This document shows, in pieces, positions 1-10,183 of a stretch of DNA of 64,000 bases. The DNA lies in assembly GCA_963422465.1 (NCBI GenBank), contig OY730170.1:868001-932000 (forward strand), read 5' to 3'. The notes beneath the pieces are model-generated. The model ran no database searches. It saw only the letters and a list, made by a program, of their open reading frames with translations, and had not been told where the DNA came from. Within the stretch, counting starts at the first letter, position 1; every line of letters begins with the position of its first letter. This stretch comes from Lichina pygmaea (taxonomy: Eukaryota > Ascomycota > Lichinomycetes > Lichinales > Lichinaceae). Made by a program: the position numbers and the translations under genes.

Positions 1-1264
1 CGACCTGCAGAGCGCATATAATGGCCGAGATCGGGTCTCCAACCGCTACGCGCAGCTGGAGGCAGACTCGAACGAGTTGCCACGGGCCTATATCGACCGG
101 GCACAGGTTATCAACCGCTACAAGAGGGTCGAGGGAGGCTTGCGGAAGCTTCAACACGTCTATGACAAGCGAGAACAGGCTGTCGACCGCTACACACAAC
201 TGGAGGCAGACTACGAGGAGCGAGAAGCCGAGCTGGAGCGCCTGGAGTATGATGTCGAAAGGGTCGAGAAGGAGTCTTACGGCCTTGGTCGGAATCTGAG
301 GCCGGATGCACCCCGCGGTGACCTACATCCCGTGGCGCCGCAGGTGCAACGCGCGACACTGCTGCCAGCCCCCGCTCCCCCGGAGCCGGCCGCCGGCCTG
401 CTCCCCGTCGTCCATCAGTATCTCACACAGATTGGGGAGCTCAATCTCGTCCAGGAGGAGCTCGGCGACATGCTTCAGGGCTACTTCGAGATGCGCGAGC
501 TAGAAACGCTCTATCGGTTGCACGGCCGTCCATTCTCCACCGATCCCGCCCTGTTCTGGAACGACTTCGATGCGAACTGGGCCAAAGCCCTCTCAAGGTT
601 GGAAGGGGTCCAGACCGAGGTAGCCGAAGCCGCGAGGCTGGCACGCGAGCAAGGACTGATATCGCCGACGTCATCTCCATCGCGGTCAGCCAGCCAGCCT
701 GACGTCGATGGCCGCACTCCGTCACCGGGCACTGGTCCGAAGACGCCGGTGGAATCTCGGGATCCCATCGCAGCTCCGGACACGCTGCGGGCTCGACCGA
801 AGGGGATCCGCCAGCGCGTCAACGACTGGTTTCACTGGCAGATGTCTGTCTCCATTCACGAAGCCATGTCGCTGGATCTTCGGCTGTCTCGTGCACAGAG
901 CGAGGCGGACAACATGGCGGTGGTGGACGAGCGGAGCTACGTCAAGCTCGTTCTTGAGATTGACCAGGAAGACCCCAGCGCCCCAGATCTTGAGGACACA
1001 TCCGGCTTCGAGCTCATGTCATCGACGCTACCATCCTCGAGTAGGTCTGAGTTTGTACTCGGTATGTACGAGTCTGTCGAGACCATCGGCAGAGTCCAAC
1101 CAGACAAGCCAAATGAACAGAGTGGCAACTTGCGCGTCGATCTCGACATGAGCCGAAATGTTGGAAGAACGTACAAGCGGGCTAGAACCGAGCCATCTGA
1201 CACTCACAAACTCATGCAAAAGAGGACTCACAGACTGGATGCTCCACGGGCAACTCCGTTCTAG
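1..1264 (+). CDS. Coiled-coil hypothetical protein, 5' end cut by window edge
   Basis: The reading frame is open from base 2 to a TAG at 1262-1264, giving at least 420 residues. There is no convincing ATG near the left edge, so the gene starts outside the window. The first 100 residues are charged and heptad-like, with two similar segments (NRYAQLEAD and DRYTQLEAD), so a coiled coil is likely. A proline/serine-rich linker follows. A block beginning RVNDWF and ending LVLEIDQED then matches, in order and spacing, a block of the protein at 7979-9802. A second shared block lies around QYLTQIGEL to FDANWAKAL. The two are therefore related genes 6.7 kb apart. I recognise the general style (fungal proteins with long helical N-termini and a short conserved block near the end) but no named family or function. 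No signal peptide or membrane segment is visible in the part seen. Confidence 0.6.
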   Translation, partial: DLQSAYNGRDRVSNRYAQLEADSNELPRAYIDRAQVINRYKRVEGGLRKLQHVYDKREQAVDRYTQLEADYEEREAELERLEYDVERVEKESYGLGRNLRPDAPRGDLHPVAPQVQRATLLPAPAPPEPAAGLLPVVHQYLTQIGELNLVQEELGDMLQGYFEMRELETLYRLHGRPFSTDPALFWNDFDANWAKALSRLEGVQTEVAEAARLAREQGLISPTSSPSRSASQPDVDGRTPSPGTGPKTPVESRDPIAAPDTLRARPKGIRQRVNDWFHWQMSVSIHEAMSLDLRLSRAQSEADNMAVVDERSYVKLVLEIDQEDPSAPDLEDTSGFELMSSTLPSSSRSEFVLGMYESVETIGRVQPDKPNEQSGNLRVDLDMSRNVGRTYKRARTEPSDTHKLMQKRTHRLDAPRATPF

Positions 1265-1708
1265 GAGAGGGCTCCATCACTATTGCTCTCGGGGTTTTAT
1301 CAGTGGATTTTTGCGTTGCCCTTCTTACTTGACTCCGGTGGTCAAAAGCGCCTTGTATTGTGTTCAAACACGGAGTCAGTTCAATTGCAGGCGGTTTTTC
1401 TCTGACAAGACGCGGGACCAATTGGCTACCGCTAATCTTTGGACGTTCTTGCAATCTAGCTCAATCTTTCGTGATCCACTGCCTACATCCTGAAGCAAAA
1501 CCAGACTTCTTTCCGGAGACGCACTCGCTTCTACCAAAACTTGCGCAAAGAAATTCTTTGTTTCCGACCGTGGACTCGCTGTGGATGTTCTCGTTGGGGG
1601 ATAGGGGCCATCCTCCATCTTCAGTGCTGTTCACGCCTGCTTTTACTTTCAACTCTGGTTCAGCATGAGTTTATCTGGCCGCATGGCTCTTCTGGGCTTG
1701 GGAGGTGG

Positions 1709-1730
1709 TTTTTTTTTTTTTTTTTTTTTT
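1709..1730. repeat. Poly-T tract, 22 nt
   Basis: Uninterrupted T22 in the 3' flank of the first gene. It lies 48 bp before the target-site duplication of the neighbouring retroelement and is not part of that element. The rest of 1265-1777 shows nothing I can support. Confidence 0.9.
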
Positions 1731-1794
1731 CAACAGCGTGGTCCAAGAACTGATAGGTGAATGCCGAACGCACTGTATGTTGTCACACCATGTA

Positions 1795-2264
1795 TTGTAT
1801 TGAATTCCTTCTCCGCTTCAGAACTAGCTAGTGGCTAGACTATGCCGGGAACACTGTGTAGCTGTATAACAAGGAAAACCTCTGGGCTCTAACACTTATG
1901 GAAGCAAAAGAGCCCTAAGGGCGAAAAACCTCATTGTCCCACACACCCTATAGGGCGGTAAACTGCTGGGGTAACGATAGAACAAAGAAAGAGGTCTGTA
2001 GCAGCAGAACCTCGAGATCCCTTATTCAGGGAGGGACAGAGTTGGTGGGGTTGCCGGTGTCGCCAGGCTGCGTAGTTGTGACAAGGTGATTGTACGTTGG
2101 CCAGGCAACTGAGCCCTCACTCGGCCCCGTTTGTCCCACGCCTTGTGCCCTCGCTGATGGCAGGCACCACAGCGAGCCCGGGCTGGATCCTCTGCCACTC
2201 TGCACTGCCGGGTGTCGTGTTGGCCAGAACAATGGGCACAACATTGTTGGTCGCGGCAGGCTGT
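1795..2264 (-). mobile_element. 5'-truncated non-LTR retroelement copy (family A, copy 1)
   Basis: On the minus strand this 470-bp piece starts inside a gag-like zinc-knuckle reading frame, reaches its stop at 2022-2024, and runs through a 227-nt tail ending in short CAATA repeats. It is bounded by a perfect 17-bp direct repeat, TGTTGTCACACCATGTA, at 1778-1794 and 2265-2281. That is the target-site duplication expected from target-primed reverse transcription. The tail is clearly homologous to 28597-28945 and more weakly to 59480-59880. Loss of the 5' part with retention of the 3' end is typical of LINE-type insertions. No reverse transcriptase is present. Confidence 0.85.
2022..2264 (-). pseudogene. 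Gag-like zinc-knuckle fragment of the retroelement
   Basis: About 80 codons remain. Two zinc-knuckle-like motifs are visible: C-x2-C-x3-H-x4-C around CAHCSGQHDTRQC, then CGACHQRGHKAWDKR, in which the last cysteine appears to be lost. The order and the HDTRQC and HKAWD wording resemble the C-terminal knuckles of ORF1 (gag) proteins of Tad/CgT1-like fungal LINEs. The protein ends in SQLRS followed by an Ala/Thr/Pro stretch and LPE-stop, an ending shared with the copy at 28597-28698. The apparent start of the frame lies in the target-site duplication, so it is not native. An alternative is that the knuckles belong to the C-terminus of ORF2, as in some LINE clades. Confidence 0.7.
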
Positions 2265-3936
2265 TGTTGTCACACCATGTAGGCTTGCTCAGGTAGCGGA
2301 TTGGCCTCGCTGAACTCCGCTTTTCACCATGCTACGTACGAGTAGAGCTGACGATATCGCTCGACTCTGATACACCTGGCCTTTCCGAAGGAATATCGAT
2401 GGCGTTGCATGACGCAAAAAGAGACTACATCAGGTCGCACGGCACGCTGCGGTACTTGGAGGGTGTAGTATCTATACATAGCATCGACGAGTAGCGCATA
2501 CGCACAGTACCTTTCTGTGGTGTGGCGGTAGACCCCCCTTGACCTCGGAAGCGGCTGCGCCTTGTCGTCAGGCAGCATATCCATGCTCCCGAGCCTTACA
2601 CCCCCGCTGTGAGCTACGAAGTCAGTCAGCCCCCGCTGCCGGAAAGACCGCCCCGAGTGTACCGGTAGTCAGTAGTGTGGGTGACATCCAATCGACGACA
2701 TCGTGATACGAAAACCTCGGCGAAGATGACGCCGCGCCCGGTGGATAATGTGGCCGCACGATCGGAGCTTCCGTTGGATGTGGGATACCGTACCGTAAGC
2801 ACTTGGGCTTGAAAGGGCTAGCTTGCCTCATCTCATGCATGATTCCCCCCCCCCTTTCTTCTCCGGACAGCTAGCAAATGAGGGGGGAGGTGACGAGGTC
2901 ATGCGCCCACCTGCCGCGCAGGGAACTGCCTGCTGTAGGTAGCTTCCTCGCTATCCCTTGGCCGCGTCTTACTGGCTCACGGCCTGACTTGACGTTGCTG
3001 ATGTAGGGTGCTGCGGGCGATGTCCGCACGACTGTTTGACTTGAGTCGACCCACGCGGATGGCAAGAGAACGTACCCGAGGACGTACAGTACTGTACGGT
3101 ACGTGTAGTACGTAGGGTGGTACTCAGAGGCTGCCGGGCGTCATCAGAGGCTTTGTCACAGGGGCCTGTCGGTAGCTAGGAGGCACACCCAGACATATGT
3201 ACGTGATGGTGTGTTGTGAACAGGGCTGCCGACACCACAGTCCGACAAAGCTGCCTAGCTCCAGAACACGGCAATTTCAGGCGTTCCATGCTCTAACTTG
3301 AGGGCCAGGAGGCGATTACTTGTAGCATGTCGCTGTACAAAGACAAAATAGATCCCTTTAGTTGAAGTGCAGTATCCAACCGGTCGTAGGGCTGAAACAC
3401 TAACTCATAGAATTCTGTCGACACTAACGGAACCTACAGTAACTAGCCTGTCGCATGTAGGGCTCAGTGTCACATTGGAGCTTTTGCACTGTACACAAAC
3501 CTACAAGCGTTAGAGTTGCCCGTCCTGCGTCTTTCAGTTTTACAGTTTTTCCGTCTATCTGTCAGGCTAATGCAACCTTCTTTTCCTCAACAAGCTTTTT
3601 TTTTTGACAGCGGCACGATTTGCCACCGAGGTACCGTGCGGTAACGGCGCTAGGGGCGCCTAGTATGACGGTCGTCGCATTCGTAATACTGTACGCAACG
3701 TGCGAAGTTTATACTCTGCATGGCTCCAGAAACTACTCGTAAAGGCTGGAAGTGGGTGTGTAGTCCAAGGCTCCCAGCTATCAAATTGGACAGCCTCTTG
3801 ATGTCTTTGTCTTTACTCTACTTTATTGAACGAGGCGTGCTTTCATACAGCCGTGGTAGCTCTACAGCTACGGTACGTAACGTGCCTTTGGAGCAGCTAC
3901 GCAGTGCGCACAAAACCGTCATCCAGCCTTGGGGTG

Positions 3937-3943
3937 TATAAAA
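3937..3943 (+). promoter_or_regulatory. TATA-like box
   Basis: TATAAAA, 78 bp upstream of an ATG at 4021. Such a clean TATA box followed by a C/T-rich stretch (3961-3975) is what a fungal core promoter looks like, but the reading frame behind it is very short. Support is positional only. Confidence 0.25.
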
Positions 3944-4020
3944 GGACAGTGTCTTGAGGCTCCTTTCCCCATCCCACAACGTCGGGGGCCAGCCTTCTCA
4001 TCTAGCACTGCGCCTTCGAC

Positions 4021-4140
4021 ATGTACCGCTTCTTTCACCGAGGAAATCAGCCTCTCCTCTCTGACGATCACCGTACAGCCTGGTTCAATCTGCTGGACAA
4101 CCCGCCAAGTGGAGGCTTGCAAACAAGTTACGCCGCTTGA
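4021..4140 (+). CDS. Possible 39-residue peptide or first exon
   Basis: ATG at 4021 to TGA at 4138-4140, preceded by a TATA-like box and a pyrimidine-rich leader. The peptide is polar (many H, R, D, N), with no signal peptide or cysteine framework. It could be a short gene, the first exon of a spliced gene or chance. Included because the promoter-like context is unusual for this stretch. Confidence 0.15.
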   Translation: MYRFFHRGNQPLLSDDHRTAWFNLLDNPPSGGLQTSYAA

Positions 4141-7100
4141 CTACGGCTAGAAAAACCTGTATGTATGAATGAGGCGACGTGGCGCTACTGCAGGGGTGTG
4201 AAGCAGATGCCTGGAACAACGGGGCCACAGCCTACGCGCATGGCAGTTGTCATGACTGAAATTGCACTGGCCCTTGTTGCAGGCGCTGTGCCGAAGTCTC
4301 GGAGAGCATGTTCCGAGGCCAACCGGAGCTGAGAATGTGGCGTCAGCTCGCGTACGACTACGGTACGAGACAGTTGGTTGGAGCTGCGGAATCTTTTGAG
4401 GCTGTATTCCGGCTTATGGGCGGCGGGTTTCGGGCATGTGGTATGACATGTGTCAGTCAGACGTTGTGGCATGTGTGATTCGGGTGACGTGGAGTTACGA
4501 CAAAGCTATACCGCCCTGCTTCGGGTTGGTTGGCAGAACAATGATCTTCCTTGTTTAGTTGGTGTGGCTGTGGCTGTGGGCCTCGTTGGCTTACTTCGGC
4601 CGAGTCATTGAGTGAGGTGCTGATGATGTTCTTTGTTATGGTGAAACCGCGCTTTAGCTAGTTTACTGTTGGCCTGCATACGGTAATCCTAGACACCCGC
4701 CATCCTCGTCTTGTCTCCTGTGCAAAACGCATGCTTTTTTCGACTTGGTTTTGTTTTTTGAGACCAGGTACAGAACAGACTACAGAAGTACAGATCATGC
4801 GAGTACCCTTGCTACATAACAGAGACCGCCAAGATTACTCCTACAGAGGGAAGATCGTGCCGTTGAGGGGAGACGAGATGCCGTTGCCCTCGCCAAATGG
4901 ATTCATCTAGCTAAAGAGTTGCGTCGGTCGTATCGTAATTGTATGCAAGAGAAAACCCCCAGACATAAACAGCACGAACTCGAGGCTCGATGGAATGAAA
5001 CAGAGTATGAGCACCTAATATCGTAAGATAAATTGAGAACAGCAAAGAAGAAGCCGCGATACGTAAGGAGCCTGTGTCAGGCTGCCTCGCATGTTCAAGT
5101 GAGCATCTGTAGATGTCAAGACGTCGGGCTTTTGGCAGCTTTGCAGAGCCGACCGACGCAGTGGAGCAATGAAGATCATCAGGATAGAACAACACAGAGT
5201 TGGAAAAGCATAGTGAAACCAAACTTTGGTAAGTTATCGCAATGTTGGGATGCAGCAAAGCAGTCGTGGACGGAGCCACGAGACCGTGCAATCCAACAAT
5301 GCACACAGACCACGATAGACTTGGAAAAAATGAAAAGAGAACCCCGATATTTGCAAGAATCTCAGTCCTTGTAGAAAAATCATGTGTGATGCGTCGTCCC
5401 ACAGATCATCGAGCGATGCGGAGCCTGTGGTACTTGTGTCATATTATGACTGGTGCAGCGTGCTTGATCTCTCTCCTCGATGAGGGTCTGTTGGTCGCCT
5501 CAGTATGGCTGCTCAGGATGATAGTAACCAAAAGTATTGGCGCCAGCAACAGCACTGGGCCTCCCAAAACTAGGCTTTCGCTCGAAGACAAGACTGTAGT
5601 ACTTCTGGAGACGACTGAGAGAAGTGCCCTTCACATCACCGAGGTCGACGACAGGCAGGTTGTGCTCCACCGGATAAACCTTGTCAAAGTTGATGCGGCT
5701 TGTCGGCAGAAGAGCAACAGACTGATGGACTGGATGCATCTCGATGGGTTCGAGTGTGAGTCTTTCTTCGTTGAATTGACAAGGCAGCACCCCTCTGACA
5801 TATATAATGGCATGCGTATCGGGGTTCACTGACTCCTTAAGTGTTGCACGCCCTTCGTATGTATGGATGGGACTGGGTTGGCTCGGTCAGACTGATAGGA
5901 TAAGTTACGGAGGTCTTGGAGATCTTACAGGCACGAGCATGAAAGGTTCCCTTCTCGGACAACAACAAATCGTCGCCAGCTCTGAGACACGAAGTGTCCT
6001 TGTGACCCCCGCGTAATAGTACTACGGCTACCCTGGGTACCTTTGATGGTAATGTCTGGGCGGGCGGTCTGCGAGTAGACACACATGAAGCACTGGCAGC
6101 AGTGAGCCGTCAGCACGCAAGCTTCAACGAAGGGTTTAGGTAGTCTAGCTACCTTGCCAACACGAAAGAACTGAGCAGGTTGTGGTATAGGGTGCCGGCT
6201 GAAGGCTTGAAAGTGGGCTGGCTGTACTGCAAAAGACGCCGGCAACATGTTAGCCCAAGAATCCCGACAACAGGTACTCCCTGTCAGTGCGCACCGCTTG
6301 TGTTCTGCTGATAGCTATAGCCTTGATGGCTACAGCCTTGTGCATTCGTTCCGCCAAAGGCACCTTGACTGTACGGGACGGCAGCGTGCTGAGATTGTGG
6401 CTGCCAGCTCGTACCGCCACCGGTCGTCGACGCTACTGCCCGTTAGACCTAATTCACCTGCACAAGAAAGAGTTGAGGAAGTCCCCACAATAGCTCTGCG
6501 CGTGGCTGGTGGTCGAGTCGGCCGGCATCACGTGGCCCCCTTGCTCATGTTGCTGACTGGGGAAACCAGTGTTCTGCGCCGCTGTGAACCCGTCAGGTAA
6601 GCATATGGAAACTGGTCAGCGCATCGTACCAGAATTCCCCTACCTGTGTTACTCTGACCAGAGCCAAGACTGTCATACGTTCCATGCCCGTGCTCTGATG
6701 GTTGCGCAGCACCGCCAACGTGGTCTAGAAAGCTGATTCCATCTGCTGCTGTGCATCAGACTGCGCTGTCCGCTTCAGTACTGGCGTTGGGTGAGCGTAC
6801 TGTGACCACCCTGACCGAAGCCAGACGAATGCGGATTCTGATCGCCCATGCTCGGCGAGCCTGAGAACGACCATCTCGGACAGCCGCACCCTGACCCTAG
6901 ATCTTATGAGAATCCATCCGCCTGATCGGAGGTTGAGGCTCTTTCAAACGGCCAGTGTCGGCTCTTGGACAGCGCATGCAATCTCTACCTGCAGGATGCA
7001 GACGCACATGCAGCATGGGTCTTGTACGTCATGCGCCGACTCTGTCCATGGACCCCACTTTTTCCTGCACGAGCTTGGTTGCGACACCATGGTCCATAGC

Positions 7101-7499
7101 GACTTAAGTCGATGGTGGTATCAGAGGGTATGGTGGCAGTACTCTACTTACACCTCTTGAGCGCTGCCTGTATCCATATTGATCTAGACTTACATGATCC
7201 TCTGTATCTGGCGGTAGTGGTACCTAGCTTTGTGGAATCAGTTGTAGCCAAGTTGTTGCCGTGCTATCAGTATCCCAATTTGCCTGGAGCTATCGTAATC
7301 GTGAAGTAAGCCGTAGCAATAGTTAAAGATACTATCTCCATTGGACTCTCCTTTCGAGACAGTCCATGAGTCCTTGTTAGACTTCTGATCTTACTTGCCC
7401 TCCCACGTGCCTCCATACCTCCGTGATCCTATGATCGACGCGATACCCTTACATTAAGGACGTATGCGAGGTGTTTTGTACGAGTATGACGCAAGTCAC

Positions 7500-7760
7500 G
7501 TCTGTACCCTAGTACGGTATGGGAGTACTTGTATAACTCCACTCTGATGTACGGAGTACTCCGTACCGGTACGGAAGTACGGGGTGAGGGGGCACAGTAC
7601 CAGACGTACTTCGTACGGAAGTACGTACTGTACGTACTGTGCGGAAGCAGTGTTGTCCTAGACATACTCGTAGGTGAAGGAGGACGAATACATGAGCCAC
7701 AACGCCAGGTGAAGACTGCCTCGCTAAGTCTTGTGTACTCCGTACGTATGTACTCCGTAC
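7500..7760. repeat. GTAC/CGTACG-rich cluster
   Basis: Dense overlapping words GTAC, CGTACG and GGTACGGAAGTAC, many of them self-complementary, within about 260 bp. The same style of sequence recurs in many other intergenic patches of the window and is absent from the coding regions I can assign. Function unknown. Confidence 0.6.
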
Positions 7761-7978
7761 TACCGTATCCGATCAGAAAAACGTTCTGCCACCCTGTCCT
7801 TCCCAGGTCACCCTTGGCGTGGGTAGTCACTTCCGGATGGAGGGAATGGACTCATCAAGGCTTTTGCCATACAAAACCTTCGGCGTGGAGCGGCCCGGGT
7901 AACCATAAGCCCTTCGTCGCCGACATTCCATTTTAAGCCATCAATTTCCCTCTGCCGAGCTGGGACCAGTCTGTGCGT

Positions 7979-9802
7979 ATGTCGTGGTGCCCGTTGTCCC
8001 TTTCAACTGCCTCTGGGGAGCCGAGGCTCGAGAGAGAACTCAGCAAACCGTGGGATGCAGAGGTGAAGCAGAAGTTTCAAGAGTGCAATGATATGGCGAC
8101 GGACTACAGCAGCGACGCACGAGATTCAGGCTGCTACTGTGCAATGCCACGAGTTAATGGCAAACCTAACGGCACCCTCCACCGAGTCCCGTTGGAGAAG
8201 AAGAGTGAGTCGGTCAGCCCGATGCTTAGTTCGACCGATGAAGGAGGAAGCTTTCAGGACATCCCTTCAGGTGGCTTGATGCCGAGGTTTCCACCAGATT
8301 TACGGAAGGCGATTGATACATGGAATCAGACAAGACACGACCTGGTTGGCACGCGGTTGATGGCGCGTCGGACGAGGAAACGTCTGGCTTATTGCTACAG
8401 AGATGTTGCGGATGTTGATGTGAAGCTCCGTGTCATGCTACAAGAACTGGTCATCAACCTCGATCCGCAGATCCGCGAGCTATCTGCTCTGTTCGAGATT
8501 CGCGAGGGGGCTTGGGACAACTATATTCTTGTTGAAGAAGCTTGTGAGATCGAGGAAGATAGGGTCGAGCGAGGTGAGGTGGATCTGGATGCTGTGGAAG
8601 GCCGCCTGTCGGCGCTTCTTGGCCAATTTGACATTGGACGTCATGATTCTGAAATAACGGGTGAGCCACTTCAAAAGCTAGATGATGTTGTCAACCGCAG
8701 GGCCTAACTTGAGAGCCACCAAGATATCGCCGACGCTGCAAGTCCACCTCTTCCGGACGATCATGTGATCAATACCAATGCCGACGATCCTAGGCAAGAA
8801 TACTTCGTACGACTGCGGGAACTAACCATGGCCAAAGAACACTTGATGGATCTCTTCCAGCTGCTCTCGGAGCTCCTCGAACAAGAGAGGGTTAGACGTG
8901 TGTTTCACGCTCCTTCCACAGTCGCTGATGCAGAGCTGTTGAGCCAGTTTGATGTTGCTTGGAGCACAGCTCTTGAAAGTCACGCAGCTGCTGAAATTGC
9001 ACTCCATGAGTTTCGACAGAGATATGGAGTGCACGAAGTAGTCTCACTTGGAAGCTCCTCAGGCGCCTCGGATGACTACGTCACCATTGGCCAGACAGAG
9101 ATTCTACACCAAAATGCTGGGCTTGCGTTGCAGAGTGATCAGATTAAGGCTATCCCAGAAATTTCCAGTCTCAGCGCTTGGGAACGTGTGAATGATTGGT
9201 TTCGCTCTTTTTTCTTCAGTGAGGCGAAAAACTTCAGGAGTTCGTTCTGGGTGTGGCTTCCTAGGCAGTTGACTGAGCCTGAACAATGCAGTCTCGGTGA
9301 AAAGGAGTATGCGGACCGTGTACTTGAGTTAGATTCTGAGGGCGATCGGTTTCCTGATCCGGCGATTGTGCTTGTCTCCGATGACTTTCTGACGAGTGGG
9401 AGAGTCTCGCTGCTGGATATGGCATCCTCGACAGCCAAGGGTAACGTGGCATTGTCCACAGCTAAGGTTGATGTGCTAACTTCAACAGTCACGGACAAAA
9501 TGCTATTTTCCGCTTTCAAGAGTGACGTGGCATCATCCACACTCATGGGTGATGGTCATTTTTTCACAGCCAAGAGCGGTGTGCTGTTTTCCACAGTCAA
9601 GGATGATGTGGCACTGTCCACAGTCAATGATGATGTGCGACTTTCCACGGCCAAGAGCAAGATGGCGTGGTCTACAGTCAAGGGTAATGTGGCATCGGCC
9701 ACAGTCAAGAGCGATGTGCTCTTTTCCACAGCCAAGAGTGATATGGCATGGTCTACAGTCAAGATGGATATGGCATCTTCCACAGCCAAGGGAGATGGGT
9801 AA
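7979..9802 (+). CDS. Coiled-coil hypothetical protein with C-terminal 9-residue repeats
   Basis: Proposed exons 7979-8660 and 8724-9802 give 586 residues. Without splicing an in-frame TAA at 8705 would split the gene. A 63-nt intron (GTGAGC donor at 8661, CCTAAC branch site containing that TAA, CCACCAAG acceptor) removes it and keeps frame. Residues about 95-225 are charged and helical. Then come two blocks shared with the gene at the left edge: EYFVRLREL to FDVAWSTAL, and RVNDWF to RVLELDSEGD. The C-terminus is fourteen exact-length 9-residue repeats (9422-9799) running directly to the TAA. No known domain is recognised. The start is the first ATG in frame; an upstream exon is possible. Function unknown; a role in protein-protein contact would be a guess from the coiled coil and repeats. 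Confidence 0.65.
9422..9799 (+). repeat. Coding minisatellite, 14 units of 27 bp
   Basis: Fourteen consecutive 27-bp units encode 9-residue repeats of the pattern xxSTxKxDV (examples ASSTAKGNV, ALSTAKVDV, LFSTAKSDM, AWSTVKGNV). All units have exactly 27 bp, and the stop codon follows the last unit directly. Units differ from one another at the DNA level, so the array is old or diversifying rather than a recent slippage product. Position 1-2 alternates small or aromatic residues (AS, AL, LF, AW), position 4 is mostly T, position 6 mostly K, position 9 V or M. The related gene at the left edge lacks the array. Confidence 0.9.
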
Positions 9803-10016
9803 TTTGGAAGTCCTGTGCTAGGCTTTCTCAAAGCTGTACTTGATTTGCCGGGGTTCTATATTTCTTCACTGTGCGCATGATTTCGGTAGCAGATGTACTG
9901 TTTTGCGGATGTGGTGGCAGAATGAGTATTCCATTGTTGTGGCTTTCGGGGATCGAGCACATTGTGCAGTCATCGGCCGACATCGATCCTGGAAACTGGT
10001 CAAACATACCTGAGAA

Positions 10017-10183
10017 CAACACGAGGGGAGAGGTTTGGAGAGGCGAAGAGGGAGAGGTCTGCTTCTGAGTGTTCTCTCGGATTCCTTCAGGGGACCTTAA
10101 TACCGCACGAGGAGAGGGGGGCGGAGAGAGGAAGACGAAGTCTGCCTCCGAATTCTGGCTGGGATTGATTCAGGGGACTTTAC
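10017..10183. repeat. Imperfect tandem duplication, two units of about 83 bp
   Basis: The units 10017-10098 and 10099-10183 share, in the same order, a CACGAGGRGAG segment, a purine-rich GGAGAG/GAAG segment, GTCTGCYTC, and GGATT followed by TTCAGGGGAC. Divergence is roughly a quarter of positions by eye. No coding potential. Confidence 0.5.

Larger units (their letters stand above)
2282..7978. other. Gene-poor accessory stretch, 5.7 kb
   Basis: I see no gene I can support firmly. There is a TATA-like box at 3937-3943 before a 39-codon frame (listed separately). Bases 5500-5829 on the minus strand hold an open frame of about 109 codons without an ATG; its composition is protein-like, but I recognise no motif. 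Several patches rich in GTAC/CGTACG words occur (3085-3120, 7500-7760). Composition is less GC-rich than around the housekeeping genes. Decayed transposons could be hidden here but no ends or duplications were found. Confidence 0.5.

Noticed and set aside
8705-8707. Gene at 7979-9802 considered a pseudogene because of an in-frame TAA
   Set aside because: A well-formed 63-nt intron removes the stop.
9422-9799. Possible CRISPR-like array because of regular 27-bp spacing
   Set aside because: There are no spacers; the units are contiguous and coding, in a eukaryotic genome.
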